From contig CM052359.1 in the NCBI GenBank assembly GCA_028551475.1, forward strand, positions 6,201,583 through 6,265,582: a stretch of 64,000 nucleotides of DNA. The letters are read 5' to 3'. The DNA is from Casuarina equisetifolia (taxonomy: Eukaryota; Streptophyta; Magnoliopsida; Fagales; Casuarinaceae). A program made the translations under genes and the position numbers. Every line of letters starts with the position of its first letter. The first letter of the stretch is position 1. This document shows positions 49,756-62,426 of the stretch, in pieces. The notes beneath the pieces are model-generated. The model was not told the DNA's origin. It made no database searches and was given only the letters and a program-made list of their open reading frames with translations.

Positions 49756-51235
49756 CTACATTAGTATGATTTGCATGAACACTTAGAACCATTTTAGAAG
49801 TTCAAAAAGTGGTGACTAAGTCTTAGCTTAACCAATTCAACCCCCCTTCTTATTAAGTCATAAAACCTAACACACTTTAAACAATTGGAGCACTAGCAAC
49901 ACCTAACCATGCAATTATGACAAAGAAAGTAACTTATTGACATTACTGCTTTAGCCACATAGCTTATTAGTTAGTAATAAAGCTACTTCAATCTACAACA
50001 TTATTCTTAGAACAATTACCATCGTCTTGCTTAGCATGCATTATAAGCAAAAAAAAAAAAAAAAATACCAACATCATCCTTCCACAAGTAAAAATATATA
50101 GTGCCCAACATTGGTCTATTTTAATATATGGTACCCAACACCTATAACTTCATCTTGTAGAAATAAATATTACATTTACTTTATTGATGACTTTTTTAAA
50201 TTTACTTGGCTTTATTCCTTTCATTCATGATATCAATTTCTCAAAATGTTTAGTATTTTCTCCAAATTTGTTAAAAACTAAATACTCACAAAAATAAAAT
50301 CATCTAATGCAATGCAGTAGTAGAATTTTTTTTCTTAACAATTCCACCAATTAATGTATCAAATGAACATCTACCAATGAATTTCAAGCCGATATGCTCC
50401 TTTTGAAATGTCTTTACCAAATTAATATATCAACATATGGTTAAAACTAGACTTCCATTATTATGATAAACCCCCTTATATTTGTAGGCTTCATATTCTT
50501 ATGTAAAACAACCAATCTTCTTAACAATAATTATTTAACACCTCTAAACCTATTTCTCATTTAAAGACAATTGAATGCCTAGTCTACCCATATTCAAGTC
50601 CTTATACACAAAACAAACTTCAACCATGATGTAAACCACATGTATTCCTAGGTTGCTAACCAAAGGTCAAAGGTTATAGATTTATATGCATAGCAACCAA
50701 AAAAACTATACATTGTTGTTCATGTAGTTTTTTATGAAGACGTATACCTTTATCATCAAACTCAACAAATGATATCATTATAAACACTAGCACCTAAATA
50801 ACATTACCTATACTACTTCAACTTCCACACACTCAGAAGTTAATGTGCGCCTCATTATATACATTTAATGTGTGTTTAAGTGTATCTTTAAGCTAGATTT
50901 AGAGTTCTTTTATAAGTTAAATAATTTTGTATTCATTCTTGAGTAATGACATATTTCCTTTCATTATATGAGTGGATTGATTACTACCTTTAAACAAACA
51001 AGTTTCTTGGGCTTTAAAGTTCTAAATCTAAGAATGTTTCCTTTATATCCAAAAAAAAAAAAAAACAGAAAAAAGACAAAATTACACCTTATCCTAACAA
51101 ACATCATCTCCTTTGAACCATCTATAGGAAAATATTCCCACAAGCTCATCATAACCAGTGGTGATGCAACCAAAAATAGGATAATTCCATATCACTCAAT
51201 AGCCTATAACCATACATATAAAATGACTACTTCTG
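49756..51235. other. Intergenic or decayed transposon, no gene seen
   Basis: AT-rich. It begins with the possible remainder of an older LTR (see 41150-43796). The right part may be the decayed integrase to RT linker of the plus-strand copia that follows, but I cannot read protein blocks in it. Confidence 0.35.
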
Positions 51236-52480
51236 TTGAAGAACATCTTGAATCCAAATGTTACATAGAAGTAATCAAACACCCTACTAGCATACTACAA
51301 TAATGGACAAATACACCACCCTTATAAAAAAAACAAAACCTGTGAAGTTGTCCCTATTACTCAAAAAATCATCTTAATATGATAAATAAGTTACAAAGTC
51401 AAATCCAATCAAATGGTTACTTAAAGGGCTATAAGACATGTTTAGTTGCCAAAGGTTTTCACCAATGTTCTAGTGTAGATTATGTGGAAACCTTTGGTCC
51501 TATTATCAAACTTACAATGGTTAGGATAACTATCACATTACCTTATTCAAATGGATAGCATTGTATCAAATGAATGTCAAAAGTGCTTTTATTTATGGTC
51601 AACTTAATGAAAAAGTCTACATGGCTTAACCCTAAGGGTTTATTGACACCTTATATTTTTATTATGCATGTCACTTTAAGCAATCCTTATATGACTTAAA
51701 GCAAATTCCTCATGCTTGGAACTAACACCTTGGCTTTCTTCTACAAAATATGGATTTTCAAATATCATAGGCCAATGTCATTATTTATTTTATACAAACC
51801 CTACATAAAACATCTTTTTGCTTATATATATTGATGATCAATTTTATTTGCACTCTTAATACCCCAATATCTAATATAATGTTAATTCTTCAAAATGAGT
51901 TTTAAAGATCTTAGATCCCTTCATTACTTTTTAAGCATTGAAGTTCAAAAAAATAATAAAGGGATGATATTACATCAAGCCAAATTTGTTCTAGAAATTA
52001 TCAAATGGTTAAACCATTGAAAATGATCATGGTTTCTTCACTCCTAGCACTATAGCACCAACTCCATCAATTAGCGATGATGAACCTCTTTATTATCCCA
52101 CTATCTATTGAAGTATTATGGATGCTTTAACATATGTCACTCTAATGTGTCTTAATATTACTTATACTATCAATATTGTGTGCCAATTTTGCATACACTC
52201 GTGACAATACATTGACAAGTTATAAAATAGGTACTTCATTGCTAAGTCATTACACTACAACATGGCATACAATTCATTAATAGCCCCATAAACAACCTCC
52301 AAGCTTATTCTAATGTTAAATGGGCTAGCAATATTGCTAATAAACTTGAGGTTTTTGCATCTTTGTAGGCTTTAATATAATATCATGGAACTCCTGTAAA
52401 CAACATGTGGTTGCTTAATCTAGTATTGAGGCTGCATTTAAAATTCTTGTAGACACTTGCCAAAATAAATATGGATTGAT
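51236..52480 (+). mobile_element. Decayed Ty1/copia RT and RNase H, plus strand
   Basis: Plus-strand blocks with stops and shifts in copia order: ESKCYIEVIKHP (start of RT region, about 51250), GYKTCLVAKGFHQCSSVDYV and ETFGPIIKLTMVRI (51429-51535), SLYDLKQIPHAW (about 51689), YILMI (about 51825), then RNase H remnants CQFCIH/YTRDN (about 52180) and GFCIFVGFNIISW with a SSIEAA block (about 52350-52440). No gag, integrase or LTRs were found. It differs in sequence from the minus-strand copia at 37.4-41.1 kb, so it is a separate family. Confidence 0.8.
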
Positions 52481-53911
52481 GCCTTTTTCAAAGATTATGT
52501 GCTTCATTACCCAAATCTCTAACTCTTTGGTGTGACAACCTTTCAACATTACATGTCACTGCAAACCCAATGTCCATTCTTGGACCAATATCAAAATTGA
52601 CTTTCATTTCATTTAGGAACAAATAATAAATTAACAATTGTCTATTCATTTCATTTCTTTTGTGGACCAACTAATTAACATATTCACTATAGGTCTTTCT
52701 TCCATACATTTCAAGTTGTTGGTTCTAACTTATTAATTTGCATGGGATATTGAGTAGCCAAAAAAAAAAAAAAAGACACATCAGCATTTTTCAAAGTGGC
52801 AGTCACTTAAACACATGACAAAGCCACATGAACATTAAGGCCAAATGGACCTTAATGCAATGGACTTTAGTCTCCCAAATTGGAAAGGCAAACATGATTA
52901 TCTGGTAATATAAGAAAACTAGCTACTCCTCCCAATTAATGTTGACCTTTTGAAATAGAACCAAAGTCCGTGATAAATGGTATCAAAGTCAAATCACAAT
53001 CCAATCCAATGGGCTTGTGATTATTATTCCCTAGTGTAGGGTCGGCAAAGGGCCCACCCAGTGGCACTTACTATTGTTATCCTGTATTATGGGGTGAGCA
53101 ATAGACAAACCTTTAGTGTGAGATTGGTAAACGGCCCCACCCGCATAGAGGGCCCGCTTGGGGTGCGTTGCACCTCCCTAAGCACACACCACTTCCCTTC
53201 CTTCCTTCTTCAAACTAAATCAGCGATTAATTTCTCTGATTCAAGGCTGATGACATCAAGACAAAGAAATGGCCATTTCCAGTTCACATTTCAGATCATC
53301 CTTAAATAGAAATTTTTTACACAATACACTATGTTTTTCTCTATTTATGTTTTGCGCTGAAGCTCGAATTTTTCGTTGAAGCCATTGCTCTCCGGTTTCT
53401 TGTTTTATCTTAGAGAAACGATCACAGCATTTAAAAGTAACAAAAGCGCCATTTATCCTACAAGATAAAATCATCAGCCCTAAATCGAACACGTTACCTC
53501 CTGCATTCATAAACAGAAAGGTTTTCGCACATTTCGCCGCTTTTTGCTTCTGGCAGCTTGATCCACAAAAAAGGATTTGCTCGAATTGGGATTTGTTTAG
53601 GCATTTGCTAGTGTTTTGAGTTACCTTAGATTTTTGACAGATTTTCGAACGATGCTTTAGCAACATGCCGTCATAACTCGACTACACGTAACAATGTATA
53701 ACCACTTAATTTAAACTTAACAATTCTTTCACTCTAGCTGTCTAGGCGGTGTCCTGATACACGTGAACGAGCAGATAATACCTATTCGTAGAAAATTTAT
53801 AATCAAGTGGATTTGTTTTAGAAGTGAAAGGTTTCATCATTTCCCAACTTTGTATTAAATTGTTGCAGTTCCAAAAAAGATTAGCAGTGTTTGTTTAGTG
53901 TCGAAGATCAA
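52481..53911. other. Intergenic, no gene assigned
   Basis: It contains a 136-codon open stretch on the minus strand (53256-53666) with no recognised domain, and a moderately GC-richer patch at 53040-53230 with a GGCCCACCC-like motif repeated in a changed form (53055 and 53134). I see no supported gene. Confidence 0.4.
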
Positions 53912-54000
53912 ATGGCCAGGTCCAAAAAACGCTTTCTGGTTGGGACCATAGGTTTTGAATCAAAAATTGACAAATCATTTCCATCTGCTGTGGTTCCCAT
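53912..54000 (+). other. Candidate first coding exon of an unidentified gene or gene fragment
   Basis: An ATG in good plant context (AAATGGCC) opens 29 codons that read MARSKKRFLVGTIGFESKID and then KSFPSAVVP, and end exactly at a consensus GTAAGT donor. I could not find the next exon before the NPF duplication begins at 54922, and I do not recognise the family. It may be a truncated gene or chance. The rest of 54001-54921 is AT-rich with no gene. Confidence 0.28.
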
Positions 54001-55210
54001 GTAAGTAATTTTATATTCAAATACTTATGATCTACTCCCTTCAATGTTTACACCAATTTCAGTTATTTTCTAAGATGATAACATTCAAATAATTCCGTTT
54101 GTAAATAAGATTTAAAGAGAAGAATTGACCAAAAGCAGTTCCATAAAATTAAAAATAAGGAGAAATCCCATGTGCTTCTCGAGCCAAATTAACCCAAAAC
54201 AAGAAGTAGTTTGGAGATAATATTTTAATTTAGACCTCTTTTCGTTGGAATTTTATCGTAAAAAACGGACTTGGTCTTCATTAATTTTATTTGGTAGAAA
54301 GTTTTTAGATTCAATGCCTAGGTAGTAAGTGTAAGGAGCGGTTAACTAATCACACTGCGTAGCTTATCATCTCCATTTTGGATAGATCCTAATAGACTCA
54401 TCATCTTAATTAGACAAGTGAAATGAAGATAGTCCCCATTTACTTGGTTCTGCTCGACAAATTTTCTTTTGCATCATTTAACCTTATCTAAAGCAACAAA
54501 TCATATTTATCTACTTACGCTAAATCTCACATTTCTCTTTTGATTATTTCTTGAACTGGCATTAAGAAAATAAATAAAGATATTAGATAGAATAAATTAG
54601 AGAAACTATGGTTAAACTTGGAAAATGTGTGCATAAAAATATAATTTCGACAGAGAGAAAGCGGAAGGAAGAGGAGTAAGGAGAGAGGAGGAGAAGTAGA
54701 TGCAATCGTTTCCTTTTTGCGATGGGAATGGTTGACCAGAAAACTTTGGCCTTACCAATTTGGATCATGCAAAAAGTGAGCGCATTGAGACTCACTCTCG
54801 ATAATTTCTAGTGTCAAAATTATGTGTTCTTCAGATTATTCAGCCAGAACATATCAGTAAACATATTCATCAGCTCTCTGATTCCATGAAGGTGATGAGG
54901 AGGTGAACAAGCCTCAGTTTTCCCTACTTCCCTTATTCCCCCTTTCTATTTTCCGTTTCTGCCCTACCAAACATAACGTGAACGTAAAAGAAATATAGAT
55001 CATTAAAGTGGAAAAAAAGATGTAGTCCTTTTTACTGAACAAGCAGTGGATCCACAGATACACAGTTTCATACAACTATGGCCGGGGCAAGTACCAGGAA
55101 CGCCAAATACTTTTCACTATTACTTGAGTGACAACATAAGAAGAATAAGGAGAAAAGGCCATTCATCCTTGGAAAGGAAAAGTACGCCTTTCTTGATTAT
55201 GGTTTGACCA

Positions 55211-58200
55211 TCACACTTTTTCTTGATCATTTGTCTTCATGGCATTTTCGGCAGGATTTGGCATATAGCTTGCTGCCAAAAAAACATATAGTCCCAGATC
55301 AATACACCCTAACACCGCTAGCAATGCGTAGAAACAATCCAATCTGCTATCATTTAGTGTAGTGAGCAGCCATCCGCGCCCAGGTTCCTTCCCTGTGACT
55401 TCCTTTACGATTGTGACCAAAATACTACTTCCAAAGAAACCAAGCGCGTTAGTTGTCAGGAAAAGACCCGTGCTAATTGCTTTCATCCCTTTCGGTGACT
55501 CGGTTATGAAGAAATCAAGCTGCCCAGTGTACATGAAGCCATCCCCGATACCAACCAAGATGAATTGTGGAAGCAAGAGGAAAGAAGTTATTGGTAGCGT
55601 CGAGGTGTTGCCCCTATTTTCTCTGGCCACTGATAATCTTTTCATTTCCACAAGTGATGCAGCTGCCATTCCTAGAATGCTTAAGAATATGGCGATCCCT
55701 ACTTTTTGCAAACTTGTAAAACCTGAATAAAAAATAAAAAATAAAAAATAAAAAATAAAAAAAGGAAAACAACTGACGTGAGACCTTCGAAACTGCTGAC
55801 AGAAGAAATCTTAAGATCTCCCGTCATGTATATATCCGACAAGGTTAATTAGAACCTTAAGCATAAATGCACGTTATAGAAAAATGTTGAAAAGGCTTTC
55901 AATTTATCCAACAAGCTTATTAGAGCCTTGTTTTAAAAATTTCCCTTACCGTAAACCCCCTTGGATGATTGTTTCCAGAAAGGCATTATCAGCCGGTCAT
56001 ACATGACGAGAGTGATAATCGTGGATCCAACGAAGAAGCCGTTGAATGCAGCTGGAGGGATTTCGAAGTTTCCAATCGATCTTTCCATGGTAGCACATTG
56101 TTGCACCGAGAAGCTTAGCAACTGCGCACGTATTGTCCAAAAGATTATCGTTGAAGCCATAATTGGCAGTATTTTGGTCAACATTTTCACCTCTTCCACC
56201 TTCGTGACTGAACAAAGTGCCCAAGGATTGGAAACCGTTAACCCATCAGGTGCACGGTCTTTGCCAGTAATGATTGTTCCCTTGTCCAAGCAGCTGTCAT
56301 GGAAATACATGTAACTTGTCAGCTTGCATGTTGGAAGTGGCCATGGGAATTCTATTTAGAACTGATAACTGGTAAGTTGGTGCTGCTAGTATGACGAGAG
56401 ATGTACAGGAAAACTCAACAACCGCAGTTCTAGAAAACATTCCTTTTTAAGAACATTAGCCCTTTCTTCTTTTCAAAATTTAAAGTATCTATCTCAGTAG
56501 CTCTTATATGCCTTAAGAAATTGGAAAGAATATGATGGATGAAACAAAACTAGACCTACAAGTTTATTAGAAGGCGAAGCAATATGTGGCCTCCTGCCTC
56601 AAATAAACAACGAATAATAATCTGGTGTTGTTTCAAGTCTAGTCACATCACAACTCATGCCCTCATAGTGAAGGCTGGAGCAATTCGGTGCAAACTGATA
56701 AATAAATGCTTAGCCTTCGTGTATGGATTTAATACTGAGAAAGTTTCATCGAATTCCAGTCAGCCAACAGAAGAGAGAATGAAATGCCAACTGAGAAAGA
56801 GCATGTTCGCTAGAAGAGAAAATATCTATCAAGCGAGAAACGATATCAATCTTACTCCACAATATTTGCAGAATTCAAAAGCAACAAGATGCATCCAACA
56901 TACCGATATTTGTCTGTATGACAGATTCTTGATTCCTGATCAGATTTCTCATATAAGAAGCTAACATCAGTTGGAAAGTCTGCTTTCCTTTTCCTTATAG
57001 CAGCCACTAAAACCTGTAGAATTTGAATTATAGGGCTTCCGGCACACTCCCTGTACCTATATCTTTTAGTCCCCAAAAGGAAGGCAGAGATTGCAAGAAA
57101 CATTGACCCGGAGCAGATCCCGTAACCCCAATTTCGTCCCACGTCGTCTTGGACATAAACAAGAACCGTAACGGCCATTAGGGTTCCAAAGCTGATGATA
57201 AGGTAAAACCTGTTGAAGAAGTGGGCCATTTCAGCCATTTCTTTATCATCTTTTTGGTCAAACTGGTCTGTTCCAAACCCCGAAACACTGGCCTTTACTC
57301 CACCAACTCCCAGAGCCATTGAGTAGAGAGCAGCATACAAAATGCCCATTTGCAGATTGCTGGCCTCTTCGCATCTATCAGACATACTGGGGTTGCAAGG
57401 GGGAGGGCGTAGTTGCGGAAGTGTTGCTACTACGGCCAACATGCATGTCCCCTATTCATCAATTTCGGCTGCCAGTTTTAGTATGCTTATCATATACAAA
57501 ACAATGGATGCTTGGTTTGGAGCATAGAAAAAGATTTGAGGTCTCAATTTAAATTTGAAGTTGTAGTTTCTGTTCAAAGTATTGTAATAACTACTAATAT
57601 GCACACGGAATACACACCAGTCCGTGAATCATAGCGAATATGGTTATTGTCCAATATCGACCCAGGAAAGAATCTGCAAGGATCCCTCCAAGCAAACATA
57701 GGAGAAATGATGCGCCTGCAACATTTGATGTGATATTTGAGGAGGTTGTACTAGATAGATGCATGGTGCCATTTAAATAGGTCACAAGGTTCACGATAAC
57801 TCCCATTGTTGAGAGTCTCTCGCTTACTTCGATACCTAGAGAAAATGATCAAACAAGTCAGTTCACAAAAGCATGTGTACAACATTTGTCAATCTTTGCT
57901 TTTAACAATTACGTGTAATGAAATACAGGAAACTCATGAAAAAACTAATAAAGGGTGTCAACAAAAGCAGAGTGAACGGCTTCTTATGTACGAATAGGAA
58001 ATGCGTCGACATGATTGTTATCATTATGGGAAAGGATAATCATAGCCAGAATTTTAGGGGCAATTTGTCGTTGAACAAAAATGATAATTACTTCTCTGAC
58101 TTTACTTTTAGAAGTTCTAATTTAAAATAAAATAATTAAATGAAATACTGGATTGAAGGGACTGCTAAAGGTTTAATTATATAAGAAAAAAAGTAAATAC

Positions 58201-59007
58201 AATTTATATTTAGCTTCCAGAATTTTCCTCTATAGTTTTTCTAGCTGGAAATATGACTCTTCCCTTGGTGTTATAGTTATTTATTTTTTTAGATGAATAT
58301 GTGAGTTTATTCATACAAATAATAAAACAAAGAGTTAAGGGCAAGATTACAAATTTATCTAACTATGAAAGAAAATTAAAATTGGAAGCTTCTAATTATA
58401 ACATAATAAAACATTCACTTGAAATGGTTCAATATTCTTAAACAAAAATGCTCTCCTCTATATTACTTTTCTAATTCTTGTCAATAAGATTAGAATATCA
58501 ATAGTCTTATTTTGAAATTGTTTATAATTATGTTCAAATCATATGTGATATATACATGCTAAAAAAGAATGGAAAAAGGAATCATCTATGATTAGTTTTT
58601 TCATGAACTATAACACAAATAGAAACAAGGATTATATTCCAACCCTATTGGAATTTGCAGTTGAGGTCCACCAATGTTTCAAGTTTCGTGATGGTGCTTT
58701 GTATTGAAGGTGAGAAAAATGCTTAGAAACTGAAAGAGTCATCGAAAATACTTATTTCAGTCTTGTCTTCCCTTCCCATCATCTCCTAGAAAAGGAGCCA
58801 AAGCTCGACCTATTCATGCTTAGGTCGATCTCGCAAACTGAAGTGGCATTGCATGAAAAGCACATGGAAGAAAGGAGAAAGGGATTTGAGGAATTCACCT
58901 ACGATTAGAGCTGCAGTCACCCAACCACCCGTTGTGGTCCGATCAGCAGGGCCGCCCTTGTAATCAACTCTATCCGAGATGAAGGAATTCATCTTGCTTT
59001 TCTCCAT
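55211..59007 (-). CDS. NPF (NRT1/PTR family) transporter, copy B, NPF6-like
   Basis: Twin of the gene at 33239-36628. Exons on the minus strand: 59007-58899, 57835-57618, 57451-56904, 56293-55950 and 55722-55211; each has the same length as in copy A, giving 576 residues with no stop or shift. ExxER is intact (E39-V-S-E42-R43), as is LADSFLGR; Thr99 is kept. In helix 7 it reads FWTIRAQLLSFSVQQ: Arg347 takes the place of Ser347 in copy A and of His356 in NRT1.1, and Trp344 replaces Tyr344. An upstream in-frame ATG (59022) would add MWKSS; the start at 59007 is chosen because it is shared with copy A. Intact frames in both copies suggest that both are kept by selection. The substrate is unknown. 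Confidence 0.93.
58291..58594. repeat. Copy B-specific insertion in NPF intron 1
   Basis: About 304 bp present only in copy B. In copy A the T-run before it joins directly to the TTTTTTCATGAACTAT block after it. It is AT-rich, non-coding and without clear terminal repeats, so the element type is open. Confidence 0.6.
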
Positions 59008-59068
59008 TGAGGATTTCCACAAGACTTTTCTCCACTACGTTCCACAACTAACATCATTCAAGCCAACC

Positions 59069-59074
59069 TATATA
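59069..59074 (-). promoter_or_regulatory. TATA box of NPF copy B
   Basis: TATATA about 62 bp upstream of the start codon, in the same place as the TATAAA of copy A. Confidence 0.5.
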
Positions 59075-59847
59075 AGTTCTGAAACCAAAAGGCCTTGGAG
59101 TAATTAAAAAAATCTGATAAGAACTTTTTGTTTTTTTGGTCCTCTCAAAAGTGACTGAGACTGATCTTGAAAGTGGGCGCAAATATAACTAGTTTGGCCA
59201 CTTACTCGACAATATGTGGTCACTGCAAGTTGCAAAATAATATCTCTAAGAGCTTTGATAAATAACATTTCCTATTAAAAATCACAAATCAAATGAAGAG
59301 ATCACTAAGGTATCTCTAGAAAGAAAAACAGGTAAGTAGTTGTTGTCTTTACCTAAGTTGTCTAAAATTCATCAGCCAAATTGTTAGTCAACCATCATAT
59401 TTATTTCCATAGGTAACTGAGATGAATCAACCGTTGTTGATGATGGTCATTACACTTCTATTGGAATGGTTATTCTTTTCATATATGACACATTGGCTCT
59501 TGATCATTTATTTATTTAACATCTTCATACTCATCTTTCAGTTCATCATAAAATTGTCCTTTCAGTAGTTTAACAGGGTCAGCCACCGCAGCCAAGTTCA
59601 CAATTGTCAGTATATATTTACTGAAAATTCAGTTCATGATCATAAAACCGGATCAGACGTAGTAACCAATTAGCCCACAGAATCTATGGAGTAAGCATTT
59701 TTCGGGGCCATTTTCTGTGACATACAACTTTGATGAAAGAAAAGCTAGAGGCACTCGGAAAGTCATTTGTCTCAAGGAAGAACAAAAGGTTACTGAATTA
59801 AAAAAGAAGACACTTTTAGTTCGGAAGAAGAGAATTACAAGAAGGTT

Positions 59848-62426
59848 TTTCTTAGACAATCTTTAGTCATTCAAGCTAGTTTTCAACGTTTCTTTAGTGG
59901 CTTTTCCTCTTCTAATATTAGAACAAAAGCGGAATATAAGTATGACTAAGTGAAAAGCTCAGTTGAGAATTTTTTGTTTGTAAAAAATTCACAGGTCCAT
60001 CCTGCTCCGAACATTTTACATGATTGTAGAAACAAACGTAGATGATGCTTGGATTACCAAATAGATTATAGCCTCTTTTGTTTTTTCAGAATATACTGTT
60101 TAATTACCATTTCCTTACATTTTTTCAGACGCTTCTCTTCCTCGTAAAAACTTGCTTTATTACGACATTTAAGTTTCATGCACAGTGTAGAGTATCTAAC
60201 AGCGGATTTGTTTAGGCTTTTTCTTTTTCCTTTTCCCTTTTTCAAGTGCATGAGAATCTGCGAGCTTCGAATTAGCTCATAGCATCTATGAGCCACATAC
60301 ACCATCAACTTCTTCCTCCACCCCCTTTTTATTGGAGCATCTATTATCCTCTCTTTGTCTTGTTTGACCTTAAAATTTACCAGAGTAATAATGTTTGTTA
60401 TTACCAACTATCCTCCCTTGAGCAATTTGGTGCATCTAAACGAATCGTATTAGCTTCCCACGTCAAAAGTATTATATAACGTGGACTTTTAATTACGGGA
60501 CCAGTTACTGTTCTCTTACGGACTTTTGGATTATCGTAAGGACTCTGTAAGCTACCAGCTGTACTTTTGTAATCTGACTTTTCTGGGTAAGGGAGCGGGA
60601 GTATAGCTTTCTGACAGCCTATACTTGTAAGCTAAAAACCCTACGTTACATCTTCTGGGTATGTCCAGGTAGTGGCATTTTAATGGGGAGATAACAAGGA
60701 ATGAAGCAAGCATCCTCATCAAAGAATTACTATCCCCAAAGGAGGTCTTGGCTCTCATTCGAGTGAGGCCAGTGGTTGATCGTTCCTGTTATTCATTGTA
60801 TCTCTGATAACGTTCATTTAGCTGCCATTAGCATTATCTCCAAGATAGGACGACCTAAGAAGAAGAATCAGGCGCGGTTAATGGGAGCTTTCTCTCTGTA
60901 AATTCCCTTGTGACAATCCGTCCCTTATATCCAAATACAATTCTTTATTCCTCAAAGAAGAACCCTACTTGAATTCAGGGAACACTGTTTTTGCCAAGCA
61001 TGTTGACAAAAAGGTAACTCTCCCTCCTTTTTTGTTTTTAAATATAGAAGTAGGGGGGGTGCACTACAATTTTATTCATTAAATACACAAGGTGGACATA
61101 GACCATGCTTGTGGTGACACAACTTAGGTTAAGACTATCCCTAACCCTACTTGAATATACACAAGACTAGTCACAGCGTCCAAAAGGCAACCCAACGGAT
61201 CATTTGACCATTCTTGCCTTACAAAGCAGGATTGGGCGAACCCTGCTCGCGAGAAAATGGGGAACAGCCCACCCGCCTCACCCAAACGCCCAAAGCATTG
61301 GAAGCTGCCGAACTTGGATTACCCTGAAGAACAAGGTTGGAAATCCAACCCTAATGTGAAAACTAGAATCTCCATATGGAAATTCTAGGTTAAAATCAAA
61401 AAACATAACAAAGGGGGCACGAAGCCCTTTCATCAATACTACTAAAAACAGAATAAAACCTCCAAAATTGACAGCACAGAATGCCTCCCCAGCTCGCTCA
61501 GACCCCGAAATGACCGCGACATCGAGAAGGAATGACCAAAGAAGCATCCAATCTCCAGCCAAATTCCGAAACTTAACTCTTCTTTTTCTTTTTCTTTCTC
61601 TGTTGTTTTTATTTGTGGAAGTGCTCAATTGTTATGATTGTAGTACGCTGTCGCTCCAAAACTAATGTCTACGCATTGGGTAACCTTGGGCACAGGAACC
61701 CATTGGATGAGAAGACTGGTTCAATTATTTCAGCTAGGCTTCGGGTATGGCGTCACAGACATGGAGTTCCAACCAAGCAAACAACGAGGAACTTGCTGTC
61801 CTTATGCACTTACCTCAAGTCTACATTCTCTGTGCTAGCACCGGAGACATAAAATCCGTTGTGCTATGAGATCCATGGGCTGAAAGATCTCTCAAAGGGT
61901 ACAGTAGTGGTGGTCCATTGTTATATTGTAAATTTATCATTAATAATTTGAATCTAAAATTGGAAGAAACATACAAAAAAGTGCAATTATATTCTAATGA
62001 GATCAATAATGGAGACTAAGTGACAAGGTAGATTACATCCTTTTATATTGCAATTTGATATAAATTCCAATATTTGATTAGTAAATTACGTGCATTTTAG
62101 AGTTTCCATAAGTTCTTTGCGTGGAAAAGGCGCATGTTCATTGCATGAGAGGGGTGGCCTTTGATTTGATTGACACTAGTTGGAACACTTAATCCTCACC
62201 TTTTCCTGACAACTAGAAATGATTAAATTTCAAGTCCCATTGTTTTCTTGCCAACCAACCGTAATAAACGTGGAAGTGGGTAGCTAGAGAAAAAACCAAA
62301 TTGAGGTAAGAAAAGTATCCAGACACTCCATTGATGAACATTACTCGCAAAAGAAAAGAAACCAAACCCAAACCACTCCTTAATGTACAATATGAACTGC
62401 AAAAGTAAAGCAACAACGTGCTTAGC
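59848..62426. other. Intergenic between NPF copy B and NPF6.2-like gene
   Basis: No supported gene. A 116-codon open stretch (61278-61628, minus) and a 79-codon one (61613-61852, plus) lie in a GC-richer patch at about 61200-61860, which could be a transposon or gene fragment, but neither shows a domain I know. 62000-62426 is probably the 3' flank of the next NPF gene. Confidence 0.45.

Larger units (their letters stand above)
54922..59847. repeat. Segmental duplication carrying NPF copy B
   Basis: Partner of 32975-37407. Extra sequence against copy A includes about 304 bp in intron 1 (58291-58594), about 90 bp in intron 3 (around 56660-56780) and a TTTTTA hexamer array in intron 4 (55726-55760). 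Exon lengths are identical in the two copies. Confidence 0.88.

Noticed and set aside
53256..53666. 136-codon open frame on the minus strand
   Set aside because: No domain, low-complexity Lys/Cys-rich content, no splice or promoter context; kept only as a note in the intergenic entry.
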